Assembly (NCBI RefSeq): GCF_030295955.1
Contig: NZ_AP027363.1
Span: 2,480,001-2,544,000, forward strand
Direction: 5' to 3'
DNA from: Thalassotalea agarivorans
GTDB taxonomy: Bacteria; Pseudomonadota; Gammaproteobacteria; Enterobacterales; Alteromonadaceae
Length of the DNA: 64,000 nucleotides
A program made the translations under genes and the position numbers. Shown piece by piece: positions 35,801-44,775 of the stretch (positions are counted from its first letter, which is position 1; the number at the start of each line of letters is the position of its first letter). The notes beneath the pieces were generated by a model. The model was not told the DNA's origin. It worked only from the letters and a program-made list of their open reading frames with translations, and ran no database searches.

Positions 35801-36649
35801 AACAATATTCACGTTCTCATGACAATGTGAACTTTCTTCCTTCAAAGGCATATTGTTGTCTAGAGAATTAGGTATAACAAACGCATTCTTATTTATTGAC
35901 CTAACCTGTTTTGCTAGCGCGTCGGTTGTTACGGTAACTAAATCAGCGTTCAAAACAGAATTGTTTATTTTAGCCATTGCAGCAAGTCTGGCATCTTGAC
36001 CTGCTTTATCCCTTTTCTGGAAAGAATCCTGAAGTTTAGCTTTTTCAGGCAAGAAAATTAAATCATCAATATCATATATTAAGATCCCACCGCGTTTTCG
36101 ATAAGCTTGTTGTGCCTTAATTAAAGAATCACCTGCCGCTATTCGATTAAATACAACAATATCCCAATGATTTGATAACTCACCTAAGGCTTGGTTGTCT
36201 TTAATAACTCTTACGGTCCAACCATAATCCGATAATTGTTTTGTAAAATTAAAGACTCGATATTTTTGAGTCGCAAAATCATAGTTATTTATTACAAAAA
36301 GGATGCTGCCTTGAAACGGACGTTTAGTTTTCTTGGAAAATACTACCGCTGCTTTAAAACCTTCACGCCCTTCGTTTTTGCCATGATAAATGTAGTGAAT
36401 TAGAGGACACTCTCCTAATGCTTTTACATCCTCATAGCTATTCAAATATGTATTTGTTGAAAAATTTGGGCTAGGATCATTCCCCAGCTTCCATCCTACC
36501 TGCAAATAGTGCTCTAACGGGGAACCATCAAAGGTATATAACTGTTCTCCATATTGTTTTTCATACCAAACCTTTGAAAAAAGATTTGAACTACTAATCT
36601 TGTGTTTAAGTTTTAAATTTCTAATTAACTTTGATGCTGAATTGAACAA
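32843..36649 (-). CDS. Tripartite protein: GT4 glycosyltransferase, RgpF-like domain, CDP-glycerol glycerophosphotransferase
   Basis: Protein of 1268 residues. Residues 25-100 hold two copies of a motif with W-Y...PL-x-HY-x-x-G...EGR common in capsule transferases; a third copy is near 495-530. Residues about 115-450 form a GT-B (GT4-like) domain with ECKSELKIFEAAYYAIPTVA near 370. Residues about 580-840 resemble RgpF/rhamnan synthesis F: ACIFAAYDPDGMVDD, HGEYDFGSYK, DEILFANDSVYLL. Residues about 960-1260 are a TagB/TagF-type domain with FVNLWHGIPLKRIG, KLVLYAPTFR, and ILITDYSSCYIDFL. It should add sugars and glycerol phosphate to the polymer. Start is TTG 36647-36649 with AGGA seven bases upstream. 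Confidence 0.9.
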   Translation of the reverse strand: MFNSASKLIRNLKLKHKISSSNLFSKVWYEKQYGEQLYTFDGSPLEHYLQVGWKLGNDPSPNFSTNTYLNSYEDVKALGECPLIHYIYHGKNEGREGFKAAVVFSKKTKRPFQGSILFVINNYDFATQKYRVFNFTKQLSDYGWTVRVIKDNQALGELSNHWDIVVFNRIAAGDSLIKAQQAYRKRGGILIYDIDDLIFLPEKAKLQDSFQKRDKAGQDARLAAMAKINNSVLNADLVTVTTDALAKQVRSINKNAFVIPNSLDNNMPLKEESSHCHENVNIVYLSGTATHDRDFEECANALVEVLKTHSNVLLHIVGQLTLPDTLEQHAQLVRHDFMPHEEMLKFLSSMHINLAPLEIGNEFTECKSELKIFEAAYYAIPTVASSTDAFSSTIKHNHNGMLAKNTTEWLSSINLLVENSEFRQKLGESAKTSIAVTHSATFVAAKLHTLYKFLLANKEVSLMEFTPTDLYEFALNNKDIRSDIIQDCGLLNEVDYLDMYPDALGKNCIEHFTNIGAREGRKASKHFSSWWYDLSNGKYNANLDSYHPIIHALFFAKSSGSLFSSPIKTSKQITFNNQVIKRACIFAAYDPDGMVDDTLVEYLEELSKYSDIYFYADCNMPENELAKLAHCVKGAWAERHGEYDFGSYKRILVDKLGWEKVEQYDEILFANDSVYLLKPLDEVFSKMEQSDCSWWGIQATKGMAFTQYCHSQNLVKNKTDEVSRDLLESFEDNPYYDFHIGSYFVAFRSNVVKNPYFRKIIESVSYVNKKQLILQFEVGISRFLTSQGFKLDTFIEELYAFHPIYSETLLHLIEKKGFPFLKRYFISNNHYNVPQLGKLLTHYDLLNDEKINSHLKRTVGNDVVQRNLNLNLLDAYQIASPEYLDNRAFKVLDKSIVKDPNLWIFPVCYYDHLLTGNDKALFEYVKNDPRIRKVILTRSKSIFVEGGVNVFHYDIESPEAQHLILRAGNIFLKHGPRINIPYPCEFNTRNFVNLWHGIPLKRIGVSSLDIDERGFNDIVTHNKPNKAVIASSNIDRLAMASGFFPLTFNQVHITGLPRVDFITMPEENLPIDLQKELQYIKEKVGDRKLVLYAPTFRNSQEEGYFKFQNSELDKLGSLLKGSNAVIGVREHMADSTGSYNSVLESIGCLDFSAKEISNIEMLYRAADILITDYSSCYIDFLNTRKPVISFAYDLENYMQKERGFYYDIQDVFPGPICTTFEALLKAIESSLETTNVLHENYLDVHSMFFKYDDANNSERVANMVFGLK

Positions 36650-36836
36650 CGGAGTTTCCTAAGCGATTTATTATCGAGTATTAACCGATTCTTATATCCT
36701 ATATTGAATTGAAATTATAATGGAGTATAAACTCAAAATCGAGTTAAATAGAACTAAAAGAACTTAGGCAAGAAAGCACAAAGTAGCTAAACTTCAATGC
36801 GACTAAATTCTCTGAACAAGCAGGCATTCTTGCTCA

Positions 36837-37709
36837 ATGACAAACAAAGCTGAGAAAAATATGCAAGATATAAAATTACAAAAACCATTCCATTTAATTC
36901 AAGAAATTCGCCTTGCACATGCAATTACCGAAAGTCGTTTTAATGTTGAAATTCCAACTAGCCAACAAGAAAAATTTTCGATTTTTGAAGAGACAATGGG
37001 AATTAATTTTAATCAACCAACCGCGGAGTCAGTTGATGTAGCTCATTTAATGAGTATTAACCACAAAGACCCGAAGACTTCATTTGGTGATATTGAAAGA
37101 ACACTGATATTTCCGTTAGCAATAACTAATCACTGTAAAACACTTTGGAAAGAAAAACGTAAAAACAAGTATTCTTTTCAGGGACTTGTTACCGACAAAA
37201 GAAAAAAACTGCTAGAACATTGGATTTCTAACAATATTACAAAACATATCTTCAGCTTTGACGCGCCGCCATCTATTAAAGAAAAATTAACAAAAATATT
37301 TTTTCCAGTTGCCGTTCCCAAAGAAGGAAATATTGACGTCAGAAAAATTGGTAAACTTCTACTGTGGTCTTCTGATAGAGGGCGTAACTTTCCAATAAAA
37401 AGTTGGGACAATGAATACTTCAAAGTATTGGCGAATAGTAAGTTTGTGCTGTGCCCTAGTGGGGACTATGTTTGGTCTTACCGCTTTTTTGAGTCAATTT
37501 TGTGCGGAGCGATACCAGTCATTGAAGAGTATTGCGAGGCATACAATGGTTTTAGATTTCAATATATGTCGGAAAAAGCAAGTAACTTGAAGTGGAGTAA
37601 GGAAGACGCCGAATACAATTTCAATTTGTGTGTAGAAAGATTGACTATTCCTCAAAGAGATCTAGACAACGAAATTTTAAAACAACTAGAAAAAATAAAG
37701 TTAAAATAG
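36837..37709 (+). CDS. Exostosin-like glycosyltransferase (GT47-type C-terminus)
   Basis: Protein of 290 residues. The C-terminal part LANSKFVLCPSGDYVWSYRFFESILCGAIPVIEE (about residues 202-235; key points F-x-L-C-P-x-G, R-F-x-E, G-x-I-P-V-I) is the donor-binding segment of exostosin-family transferases. The first half, with HLMSINHKDPKTSFGDIERTL, is unassigned. Its donor cannot be read from sequence; glucuronate or xylose would fit the neighbouring enzymes. It is the only plus-strand gene between two minus-strand capsule operons, with its own terminator. Start at ATG 36837 has no clear ribosome binding site; ATG 36861 is an alternative. Confidence 0.75.
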   Translation: MTNKAEKNMQDIKLQKPFHLIQEIRLAHAITESRFNVEIPTSQQEKFSIFEETMGINFNQPTAESVDVAHLMSINHKDPKTSFGDIERTLIFPLAITNHCKTLWKEKRKNKYSFQGLVTDKRKKLLEHWISNNITKHIFSFDAPPSIKEKLTKIFFPVAVPKEGNIDVRKIGKLLLWSSDRGRNFPIKSWDNEYFKVLANSKFVLCPSGDYVWSYRFFESILCGAIPVIEEYCEAYNGFRFQYMSEKASNLKWSKEDAEYNFNLCVERLTIPQRDLDNEILKQLEKIKLK

Positions 37710-37720
37710 TTTTAATGTAT

Positions 37721-37753
37721 ATAGCACAACTCTTTGTAAGTTGTGCTATTTTA
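37721..37753 (+). terminator. Terminator of the exostosin-like gene
   Basis: ATAGCACAACT (37721-37731) and AGTTGTGCTAT (37739-37749), 11 perfect pairs, seven-base loop, then TTTT. Confidence 0.8.
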
Positions 37754-37803
37754 CTGCAAATCAACAATTTAGTAATAACTTAACTAACTAGAAAGCCTTG
37801 TAA

Positions 37804-38739
37804 CTAGAGTTGTTTTTTAAAATACTCTATCGTTTTATTAAGACCTTCAGATAATTTTATTTTTGGCTCCCAATCTAATTCTTGTTTAGCTAGAGAAATT
37901 ATTGGTTGGCGTTGCATAGGATCATCTTGAGGCAATGGTTGATATATAATTTGACTTTCACTACCAGTCAACTCGATCACCTTTTGCGCCAACTCTAACA
38001 TAGTAAATTCATCAGGATTACCAATATTTACAGGACCGGTAAAATCGTCGGCAGAATTCATTAATCGCATCATCCCGTCGATTAAATCGTCTACGTAGCA
38101 AAAGCTTCTGGTTTGCAAACCATCCCCGTATATCGTAATGTCTTCACCTTTTAACGCTTGGACGATAAAATTGCTTACAACACGACCATCCTCAGGATTC
38201 ATGTTTGGCCCATAAGTATTAAATATTCGCATTACTTTTATATCCACAGCGTATTGTCTGTGATAATCAAAAAACAACGATTCTGCACATCGCTTACCTT
38301 CATCATAACAAGCTCTAATTCCAATCGTATTAACAGCACCACGATAGCTTTCTGGTTGTGGATGAATTTCAGGGTCGCCATATACTTCGCTGGTGCTTGC
38401 TTGTAATATTTTAGCCTTACACTTTTTCGCTAAATCAAGCATATTTATTGCACCTAAAACTGACGTTTTAGTTGTTTGTATAGGGTCAAATTGATAGTGA
38501 GGAGGTGAAGCGGGACACGCTAAGTTGTATATCTCATCAACTTCTAAAGATATAGGAAACGAAACATCATGCCTAATCAGCTCAAAGAAAGGACTATCCA
38601 TTAAATGTAGTATGTTTTTCTTATTACCAGTGAAATAATTGTCAAGGCAAATAACTTCATGCCCTTTATTGATCAATCGCGTACACAAATGGGAACCTAA
38701 AAAACCTGCTCCGCCGGTTACAAGTACTCTTTTTTTCAT
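37804..38739 (-). CDS. UDP-glucuronate decarboxylase (UDP-xylose synthase)
   Basis: Extended short-chain dehydrogenase of 311 residues. NAD site [11 protein letters not shown] (residues 9-19), [18 protein letters not shown] (about 74-91), [10 protein letters not shown] (about 116-125), the YDEGK active-site pair, [10 protein letters not shown] and [14 protein letters not shown]. These are diagnostic of UXS enzymes, which decarboxylate UDP-glucuronate to UDP-xylose. Ugd (25725-26894) supplies the substrate. It is the last gene of the wecA-to-uxs operon, after rmlB. Confidence 0.93.
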   Translation of the reverse strand: MKKRVLVTGGAGFLGSHLCTRLINKGHEVICLDNYFTGNKKNILHLMDSPFFELIRHDVSFPISLEVDEIYNLACPASPPHYQFDPIQTTKTSVLGAINMLDLAKKCKAKILQASTSEVYGDPEIHPQPESYRGAVNTIGIRACYDEGKRCAESLFFDYHRQYAVDIKVMRIFNTYGPNMNPEDGRVVSNFIVQALKGEDITIYGDGLQTRSFCYVDDLIDGMMRLMNSADDFTGPVNIGNPDEFTMLELAQKVIELTGSESQIIYQPLPQDDPMQRQPIISLAKQELDWEPKIKLSEGLNKTIEYFKKQL

Positions 38740-38795
38740 AAATTTCTTAATACCAATTATTCTGTTTCAATTTAACAGTAAACAACCCGTTGACC

Positions 38796-39875
38796 TTAAA
38801 CTAAGTTATTCCACCAGTTGTCATTATTCAAATACCAGTTTACTGTCTTGTGAATGCCTGATTCAAAGGACTCTTTTGGTTTGTATGCCAACTCTAAATT
38901 AGTTTTCGTTGCATCAATTGCATAACGGCGGTCGTGTCCAGCCCTATCTTCTACATAGGTAATTAAAGATTCAGCACTATTATTTATTGCACTTATTGCA
39001 TCAGGGTATTTCGCAGTTAACTGCTGATCCAAAGCAAAGGCTTCATTCATTAACTTACACACTAATTTCACAATATCTATATTGGCCCACTCATTGTGCC
39101 CGCCAATATTGTAGTTCTCACCAATACGCCCTTTCTTAAGCACTAAGTCAATACCTCGAGCATGGTCTTCGACGTATAACCAATCACGAATTTGCTGACC
39201 ATCGCCATAAATCGGCAAAGGCTTATCTTTCAATACATTGGTAATAATCAGTGGAATCAACTTCTCTGGAAAATGATAGGGCCCATAGTTATTAGAGCAG
39301 TTGGAAGTTGTTACTTCTAGGTCGTACGTATGATGATAAGCTCTGACTAAATGGTCACTCGCAGCTTTTGATGCTGAGTAGGGTGAATTAGGTGCATATG
39401 GTGTATCTTCCGTAAACGCAGGGTCTGTTGGAGATAATGTACCATAGACTTCATCTGTAGATACATGATGAAAACGATGTGGTATAACCGTTTTACCTTC
39501 AGCTTTAGGTTCGTCAATCCACACCTGCTTTGCTGCTTTTAATAAGCTATATGTACCTAAGATGTTTGTTTCGATAAATGCATCGGGACCTGTGATCGAA
39601 CGATCGACATGTGATTCAGCGGCAAAATGAACAATTGTATTGACTTGCTTGTTTTTGAGCAAAGACGTGACTAACTCAGTATTGCAAATGTTACCATGAA
39701 CAAATTCAAAGTTTTCATTGTTTTCTACAGAAGCCAAATTCGCTCTATTGCCTGCGTATGTTAATGCATCTAATACAATAACACTGTCAGCTGGATACTT
39801 TTCCAACCAATATAAAGCGAAGTTAGCGCCTATAAAACCTGCGCCACCAGTCACTAAAAGAGTATTTTTTTCCAT
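38796..39875 (-). CDS. rmlB: dTDP-glucose 4,6-dehydratase RmlB
   Basis: Protein of 359 residues. NAD motif [14 protein letters not shown] (about residues 10-23), [12 protein letters not shown] (about 84-95), [10 protein letters not shown] (about 138-147), [15 protein letters not shown] (catalytic Tyr and Lys, about 171-185), [13 protein letters not shown] and [12 protein letters not shown]. It converts dTDP-glucose to the 4-keto-6-deoxy intermediate on the way to dTDP-L-rhamnose. It is fourth in the rmlA-C-D-B order, with 19 bases between rmlD and rmlB. Confidence 0.97.
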   Translation of the reverse strand: MEKNTLLVTGGAGFIGANFALYWLEKYPADSVIVLDALTYAGNRANLASVENNENFEFVHGNICNTELVTSLLKNKQVNTIVHFAAESHVDRSITGPDAFIETNILGTYSLLKAAKQVWIDEPKAEGKTVIPHRFHHVSTDEVYGTLSPTDPAFTEDTPYAPNSPYSASKAASDHLVRAYHHTYDLEVTTSNCSNNYGPYHFPEKLIPLIITNVLKDKPLPIYGDGQQIRDWLYVEDHARGIDLVLKKGRIGENYNIGGHNEWANIDIVKLVCKLMNEAFALDQQLTAKYPDAISAINNSAESLITYVEDRAGHDRRYAIDATKTNLELAYKPKESFESGIHKTVNWYLNNDNWWNNLV

Positions 39876-39894
39876 GTGGGGAACCTTAAAATTT

Positions 39895-40764
39895 TTAATT
39901 TAACTCATCAAGCATGTCAGATAACTGAGTTTGCCAATGCGTTGTTTGAATATCTAATGCTTGTTCCAAAGCTGTCTTTTCCAGGACACTAAATGATGGA
40001 CGCTTTGCCGATGTAGGGTATGCAGAAGCAGGAATAGCGCTAATAGGAATGGCTTTTTGCAATAAACCTTTCTCTAGTGCCAGCGATTGTATGTTTACTG
40101 CAAAATCATACCAAGAGGTAACACCTGCGTCCGTCCAATGATAAATACCTGAAGGCACTGTATCTTTGCGTTCGATCAAACGCCATATTGCTAAAGCTAG
40201 GCCTTTCGCCCAAGTGGGGGTACCAATTTGGTCGTAGACCACGTCAAGCTTGTCTAGTTGCGCCATTAATCTGAGCATTGTTTTGACAAAATTGTTGCCA
40301 TGCGACGAGTACACCCAGGCAGTTCTAATAATATAGCTACTTTCAGGTAACGACTCTATTAAGGCAAGTTCGCCTGCTCGTTTCGATTCGCCATAAACCC
40401 CCAAAGGGAAACATTCATCTTCTATTGAATAAGGCGTATTTTTTTCGCCATTAAAAACGAAATCTGTAGAGACATGTACGACTTTGGCGCCTACTTGCTT
40501 AGCAGCATCCGATAGGTGTTTGATACCATCTCTATTGACCCGAAACGCTGCTTCTCTATCTTCTTCTGCTTTATCAACTGCTGTATAAGCTGCCGCATTG
40601 ATAATAATATCCGGTTGGATTTGGTTAATTGTTTCTATAACGTGTTCAAGCTGAGTAATGTCTAAAGTGGCAGAGTCAAACGTAAACAACTCAATACTCG
40701 CAGGTACAGTGCGCGACAACTCATAACCTAGCTGTCCATTTTTTCCGGTAATTAGTACTTTCAT
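39895..40764 (-). CDS. rmlD: dTDP-4-dehydrorhamnose reductase RmlD
   Basis: Protein of 289 residues. N-terminal MKVLITGKNGQLGYELSRT (NADPH site), NAAAYTAVDKAEEDREAA (about 57-74), VHVSTDFVFNG and the YGESKRAGE active site (about 128-136), RTAWVYSSHGNNFVKTMLRL, then RPSFSVLEKT near the C-terminus. It performs the last step of dTDP-L-rhamnose synthesis. Two bases separate it from rmlC, so rmlA, C, D, B are tightly coupled. Confidence 0.97.
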   Translation of the reverse strand: MKVLITGKNGQLGYELSRTVPASIELFTFDSATLDITQLEHVIETINQIQPDIIINAAAYTAVDKAEEDREAAFRVNRDGIKHLSDAAKQVGAKVVHVSTDFVFNGEKNTPYSIEDECFPLGVYGESKRAGELALIESLPESSYIIRTAWVYSSHGNNFVKTMLRLMAQLDKLDVVYDQIGTPTWAKGLALAIWRLIERKDTVPSGIYHWTDAGVTSWYDFAVNIQSLALEKGLLQKAIPISAIPASAYPTSAKRPSFSVLEKTALEQALDIQTTHWQTQLSDMLDELN

Positions 40765-40766
40765 GA

Positions 40767-41312
40767 CTAAAACTTTGGCGCCGCTTCAAATGACAAACCA
40801 TCTTCATCTTTTGCCGACAAATTTGGCAATTGACAGTCAACAAGCGGCCACTTAATACCTATAGTAGGATCGTCCCACTTTACCGATACTTCTGCATTAG
40901 GATTGTACGAATCAGTGCATTTATAGACGAACTCCGCACTTTCACTAGTAACATAAAAGCCGTGAGCAAACCCTTCAGGAACCCATAGTTGACGCTTGTT
41001 CTTCTCAGACAAGTATACGCCAACCCACTTGCCAAATGTTGGGCTGTCTTTTCGCATGTCTACCGCAACGTCAAATACTTCACCACTAACAACACGAACA
41101 AGTTTCCCTTGTGTATTTTCAGTTTGATAATGAAGACCTCTTAGAATCCCCTGCGTCGACTTACTGTGATTGTCTTGAACAAAAGTGCGCTCGCCACATT
41201 GTTCATTAAACAAAGACAAGCGGAAAGTTTCCATAAAGAACCCTCTCTCATCTCCAAATACGGTCGGTTCGATTATTTTTACATCAGGGATATCTGTTTC
41301 AATAAACTTCAT
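40767..41312 (-). CDS. rmlC: dTDP-4-dehydrorhamnose 3,5-epimerase RmlC
   Basis: Cupin-fold enzyme of 181 residues, full length. IIEPTVFGDERGFFMETF (about residues 14-31), FVQDNHSKSTQGILRGLHYQ (catalytic His in RGLHYQ, about 43-62), GEVFDVAVDMRKDSPTFG, WVPEGFAHGFYV and the YKCTDSYNPNAE segment are all conserved. It epimerises the 4-keto sugar at C3 and C5. It follows rmlA by two bases. Confidence 0.97.
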   Translation of the reverse strand: MKFIETDIPDVKIIEPTVFGDERGFFMETFRLSLFNEQCGERTFVQDNHSKSTQGILRGLHYQTENTQGKLVRVVSGEVFDVAVDMRKDSPTFGKWVGVYLSEKNKRQLWVPEGFAHGFYVTSESAEFVYKCTDSYNPNAEVSVKWDDPTIGIKWPLVDCQLPNLSAKDEDGLSFEAAPKF

Positions 41313-41314
41313 TG

Positions 41315-42193
41315 TTAAAACACTTTATATTCTAGTAAGTCGAGTAAATATTGACCGTAGCCGCTCTTTTTCAATGGCGTTGCTAGTGACTCTAATTGCT
41401 CTGCCGAGATATAGCCCATTCGATATGCAATTTCTTCTGGGCAGCAAATCTTAAGGCCTTGACGCTTTTCAATCGTTTCTATAAACGTTGCCGCCTGAAG
41501 CAGAGAATCATGCGTGCCTGTATCTAGCCATGCTGTGCCTCGACCCATGACTTCTACATTGAGTTCATCTGCCTGCAGATACTGATCAATCACGTCAGTG
41601 ATTTCTAATTCGCCACGAGGCGATGGTTTTACATTTTTCGCAAATTCAACTACGCGTTCATCGAAAAAATACAACCCAGGTACCGCGTAATTAGATTTAG
41701 GCTTTGCTGGCTTTTCTTCGATAGAAATCGCTTTACCTGTTTCATCGAATTCAACCACGCCATATGCTGTTGGGTTGGCAACATGATAACCAAAAACAGT
41801 ACCGCCAGATTCGCGAGCGCAAGCATTTTGAAGCGATTGTGCAAGATCATGACCGTAAAACAAATTGTCACCCAACACCAATGCTGCGCTTTCTCCAGCT
41901 AAAAACTCTTCCGCAAGAATAAATGCTTGTGCTAGACCGTCAGGCGATGGTTGTTCAACGTATTCAAAAGTAACGCCCCACTCTTTACCGTCACCAAGTA
42001 ACTCTTTAAACCGAGGTAATTCTGCTGGTGTAGATATGATTAAAATTTCCTTTATACCCGCTACCATCAGTGTTGATATGGGGTAATAAATCATTGGTTT
42101 ATCGTAAACAGGCATTAATTGTTTACTAACAACTTTAGTTAGCGGATACAAGCGCGTTCCGCTTCCTCCTGCAAGGATAATTCCTTTTGTCAT
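41315..42193 (-). CDS. rmlA: Glucose-1-phosphate thymidylyltransferase RmlA
   Basis: Protein of 292 residues. Nucleotide loop [20 protein letters not shown] (residues 6-25), [44 protein letters not shown] (metal Asp) and [16 protein letters not shown]. It couples dTTP and glucose 1-phosphate to dTDP-glucose and is the regulated first step of rhamnose synthesis. Nine bases separate it from the kpsE-like gene upstream. Confidence 0.97.
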   Translation of the reverse strand: MTKGIILAGGSGTRLYPLTKVVSKQLMPVYDKPMIYYPISTLMVAGIKEILIISTPAELPRFKELLGDGKEWGVTFEYVEQPSPDGLAQAFILAEEFLAGESAALVLGDNLFYGHDLAQSLQNACARESGGTVFGYHVANPTAYGVVEFDETGKAISIEEKPAKPKSNYAVPGLYFFDERVVEFAKNVKPSPRGELEITDVIDQYLQADELNVEVMGRGTAWLDTGTHDSLLQAATFIETIEKRQGLKICCPEEIAYRMGYISAEQLESLATPLKKSGYGQYLLDLLEYKVF

Positions 42194-42202
42194 AATTAGT
42201 CT

Positions 42203-43330
42203 CTAATTCAATTCTCTGATAGTTGCCAGGATAATTTTGCCAATTCCAAACAAAAACAATAGTGAAACACCCAACAAAACTAAGTTATAGGTTACTTTGG
42301 GATATGCATTAGCTTCTGGAAGCGTAGCTGACTCTACAGACACTAGATAGCTCATCTGTTTATACGCTTCTATTCGAGATTTTTCTAAAGAAATTAGAGA
42401 AGACGCATAAGCTTCTAATGCCAACTCTAAGGCAACTTTTAGTTCTGTAGAGCGAGCAATTTTTTCACTGACTGTAAGATTATCTTGTTTGTCGTGGCCG
42501 GAAAGACGTTTGTTTTCCTCTTCCAATTGGTTTTCAATCGCCTTAATTTCTCTTTCTAAAGCCATGACTTGAGGTGAGTCATTAGACATAATTTGTTGCA
42601 ATGCATGTAAATTAGCCTTTTTTTCAGATAACAGACCTTCAAGCGAGTATGTAATTTTTTGATATGCGACACCTTCGACTTCAGGATCTAATAAATTATG
42701 TTCAGCCTGAAAAGACAATAGATTTGCTTTCGCGGACTCTAACCTCTTCCTAACTAATTCATGCTCCCCTTGCATAAACTCTAATTGTGTTTTTGCTATC
42801 ATGTTGCTGACGTTATTAATGAACCATTCTGCACGACTCACTATTTCATTGCTAAGTTGTTGCGCAAATTCAGGCGTAAATGCTTGTACTTTAATCGTAA
42901 TAACGGCATTAACATCGTTTGACTCTACAGTAACTCTAGATAGGTAATAAGCTAAGATGTCTTCTCTGCTGTCCCAGGCGTTAATTCTACTAAAAATATC
43001 AATCTCTGAGTTTTTATAGTGCTCCAATAGCCCTAAACTTTGATCAAGATACTCGAGCATGTCTGTGGACAAAATATAAGCTAATACTAAAGCTTTGTCT
43101 GAACCATCGGTTGACATTCCCAAGCCCGACAATATTGCCATGGACGAATCCATTAACGCCATATTATCTGGTTGACGCACGATTACTTGTGACTGACTTT
43201 CATATCTTGGAGTTGCAATAACTAATTGATAAAACGAAAAAATGAGCCATGGATACAACACAAAAATAGATATCGCTTTGGTTCTGTAGGGCTTTATTTT
43301 AGCTATTACACTTTTGATTGATTTCTTCAT
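42203..43330 (-). CDS. kpsE: Capsule export inner-membrane protein, KpsE/BexC type
   Basis: Polysaccharide co-polymerase class 3 protein of 375 residues. One membrane helix near residues 18-40 (AISIFVLYPWLIFSFYQLVI), the periplasmic entry motif RYESQSQVIVRQPDN, a long coiled-coil domain (about 170-320) and a second helix near 350-370 (YNLVLLGVSLLFLFGIG). In E. coli KpsE bridges the inner-membrane exporter KpsMT and the outer-membrane channel KpsD. It lies 14 bases from kpsT in the same operon. Confidence 0.9.
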   Translation of the reverse strand: MKKSIKSVIAKIKPYRTKAISIFVLYPWLIFSFYQLVIATPRYESQSQVIVRQPDNMALMDSSMAILSGLGMSTDGSDKALVLAYILSTDMLEYLDQSLGLLEHYKNSEIDIFSRINAWDSREDILAYYLSRVTVESNDVNAVITIKVQAFTPEFAQQLSNEIVSRAEWFINNVSNMIAKTQLEFMQGEHELVRKRLESAKANLLSFQAEHNLLDPEVEGVAYQKITYSLEGLLSEKKANLHALQQIMSNDSPQVMALEREIKAIENQLEEENKRLSGHDKQDNLTVSEKIARSTELKVALELALEAYASSLISLEKSRIEAYKQMSYLVSVESATLPEANAYPKVTYNLVLLGVSLLFLFGIGKIILATIRELN

Positions 43331-43344
43331 TATATAAGTTGTAT

Positions 43345-43992
43345 CTATAAAGATTGATAAAATGAGATTGCTTCTTCAAGGTCTGCATAATAGGTTAATT
43401 GCATGTTATCAATTACGATAGCACTCTCGCAAAACTCTCTAATTTCTTTCATATTGTGGCTTACCATAATAAAATTAGCCTCTCCTAATTTACCTCTGAG
43501 TGCGTTTTTTACTTTACTTTTAAACTTTACATCACCTACAGCTGTAACTTCATCTATCAAATAAACATCAAAATCTATCGATATACAGCAAGCAAACGCT
43601 AGTCTAGAACGCATCCCACTTGAATACGATTTTACTGGTAAATGAAACTTGGGTCCAAGCTCTGCAAACTTTTTAACTTTTTCTTCAAATTCATTTAGAT
43701 TCTTAACACCATTTACTCTCCCTATAAAGCGAGCATTTTCACTACCTGTCATCTGTGGATGTATACCCGTGGCAAGTGCTACAGGCCAAGAAATATGAAG
43801 ATTCGTTGTAACTTTCCCACTGTTAGGGTATTCACTGCCAGCAATCATTCTAAAAAGAGTTGATTTACCGGCGCCATTGGCTCCAAGAATGGCAATATTA
43901 CCTCTAGGAATAACAAAATCAATATTCTTAAAAATATATTGTTCGCCCAATGGTGAAGGATAGTATTTGGTTATATTATCTAGTTTAATCAT
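43345..43992 (-). CDS. kpsT: Capsule ABC exporter ATPase KpsT
   Basis: ABC ATPase of 215 residues, short and without the C-terminal sugar-binding domain of Wzt-type proteins. Walker A is LGANGAGKST (about residues 36-45), the signature is KSYSSGMRSRLAF (about 124-136), Walker B FDVYLIDEVTAVGD (about 142-155) and the switch VSHN near 181. It drives export of lipid-linked capsular chain through KpsM. It overlaps kpsM by four bases (ATGA). Confidence 0.95.
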   Translation of the reverse strand: MIKLDNITKYYPSPLGEQYIFKNIDFVIPRGNIAILGANGAGKSTLFRMIAGSEYPNSGKVTTNLHISWPVALATGIHPQMTGSENARFIGRVNGVKNLNEFEEKVKKFAELGPKFHLPVKSYSSGMRSRLAFACCISIDFDVYLIDEVTAVGDVKFKSKVKNALRGKLGEANFIMVSHNMKEIREFCESAIVIDNMQLTYYADLEEAISFYQSL

Positions 43993-44774
43993 CTACTTAA
44001 GAGACTTTTCCATGTTATTCGATACAAAGCTAGTGCCAAAAAAACTGAAAACAAAGTAAATAAGGTCAAATACATATGGCTTACACCTTCCGCAGCAAAC
44101 GAAGGGTAGGCACTATCTCTTGACAATTCAATAGCATGTAAAATTGGATTCCAAGTTAAGTAGACCCAAAACTGCTCTGGTATATCCTTTAAACTAAAAA
44201 ATGCTCCGGAAATAAAAAATAGAGGCCTAATAGCCAAATCGACAAGCTTCTCTACTTCTGGAACGTAACAGGACAAAATAGCTGCTATTAACCCTAAAGA
44301 AATAGCCAATAGCCACAATTGGAAGAATATAACTAAAACGTTCAGTGGATCTGCTAATTGTTTGTCTTCTTTCAACAAATAAACAATTAACACTAAAAAA
44401 CAAACGATGAATAATTTTACTAATAACTCAAATAAACCAGCCGCTAAAGCCGCACTAATAGGCTGAACTTGTCGAAAAGCAAATAAAGATTTATTTCGCT
44501 TTATTGACTTGGCTACATTCTGAAACGTTGTGATGAATAACTGAATCAAAACCATGCCATACAGCATAAAAATGAAAATAGGGATGGTATGAATGACATC
44601 TCCCATCAACATGCCACGTCCATATGACAAAACAAAAATAAATAGCACAGGTTGAAAAACAGACCAACTCAACCCAAATTTGTCGTTAAAACTACTGCGA
44701 ATATTTCTTAAAAATATTGCAAATACTACGTCACTCCAAATTTTGAATTTAGTCCGAGTTTCTACTATTGCCAT
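43989..44774 (-). CDS. kpsM: Capsule ABC exporter permease KpsM
   Basis: ABC-2-type permease of 261 residues with six predicted membrane helices. The N-terminal VFAIFLRNIRSSFNDKFGLSW is the characteristic amphipathic lead-in and FFQLWLLAISLGLIAAIL and RPLFFISGAFFSLKDIP match KpsM/CtrC. It forms the inner-membrane channel with KpsT. It follows the kpsD-like gene by one base and overlaps kpsT. Confidence 0.94.
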   Translation of the reverse strand: MAIVETRTKFKIWSDVVFAIFLRNIRSSFNDKFGLSWSVFQPVLFIFVLSYGRGMLMGDVIHTIPIFIFMLYGMVLIQLFITTFQNVAKSIKRNKSLFAFRQVQPISAALAAGLFELLVKLFIVCFLVLIVYLLKEDKQLADPLNVLVIFFQLWLLAISLGLIAAILSCYVPEVEKLVDLAIRPLFFISGAFFSLKDIPEQFWVYLTWNPILHAIELSRDSAYPSFAAEGVSHMYLTLFTLFSVFLALALYRITWKSLLSR

Positions 44775-44775
44775 T

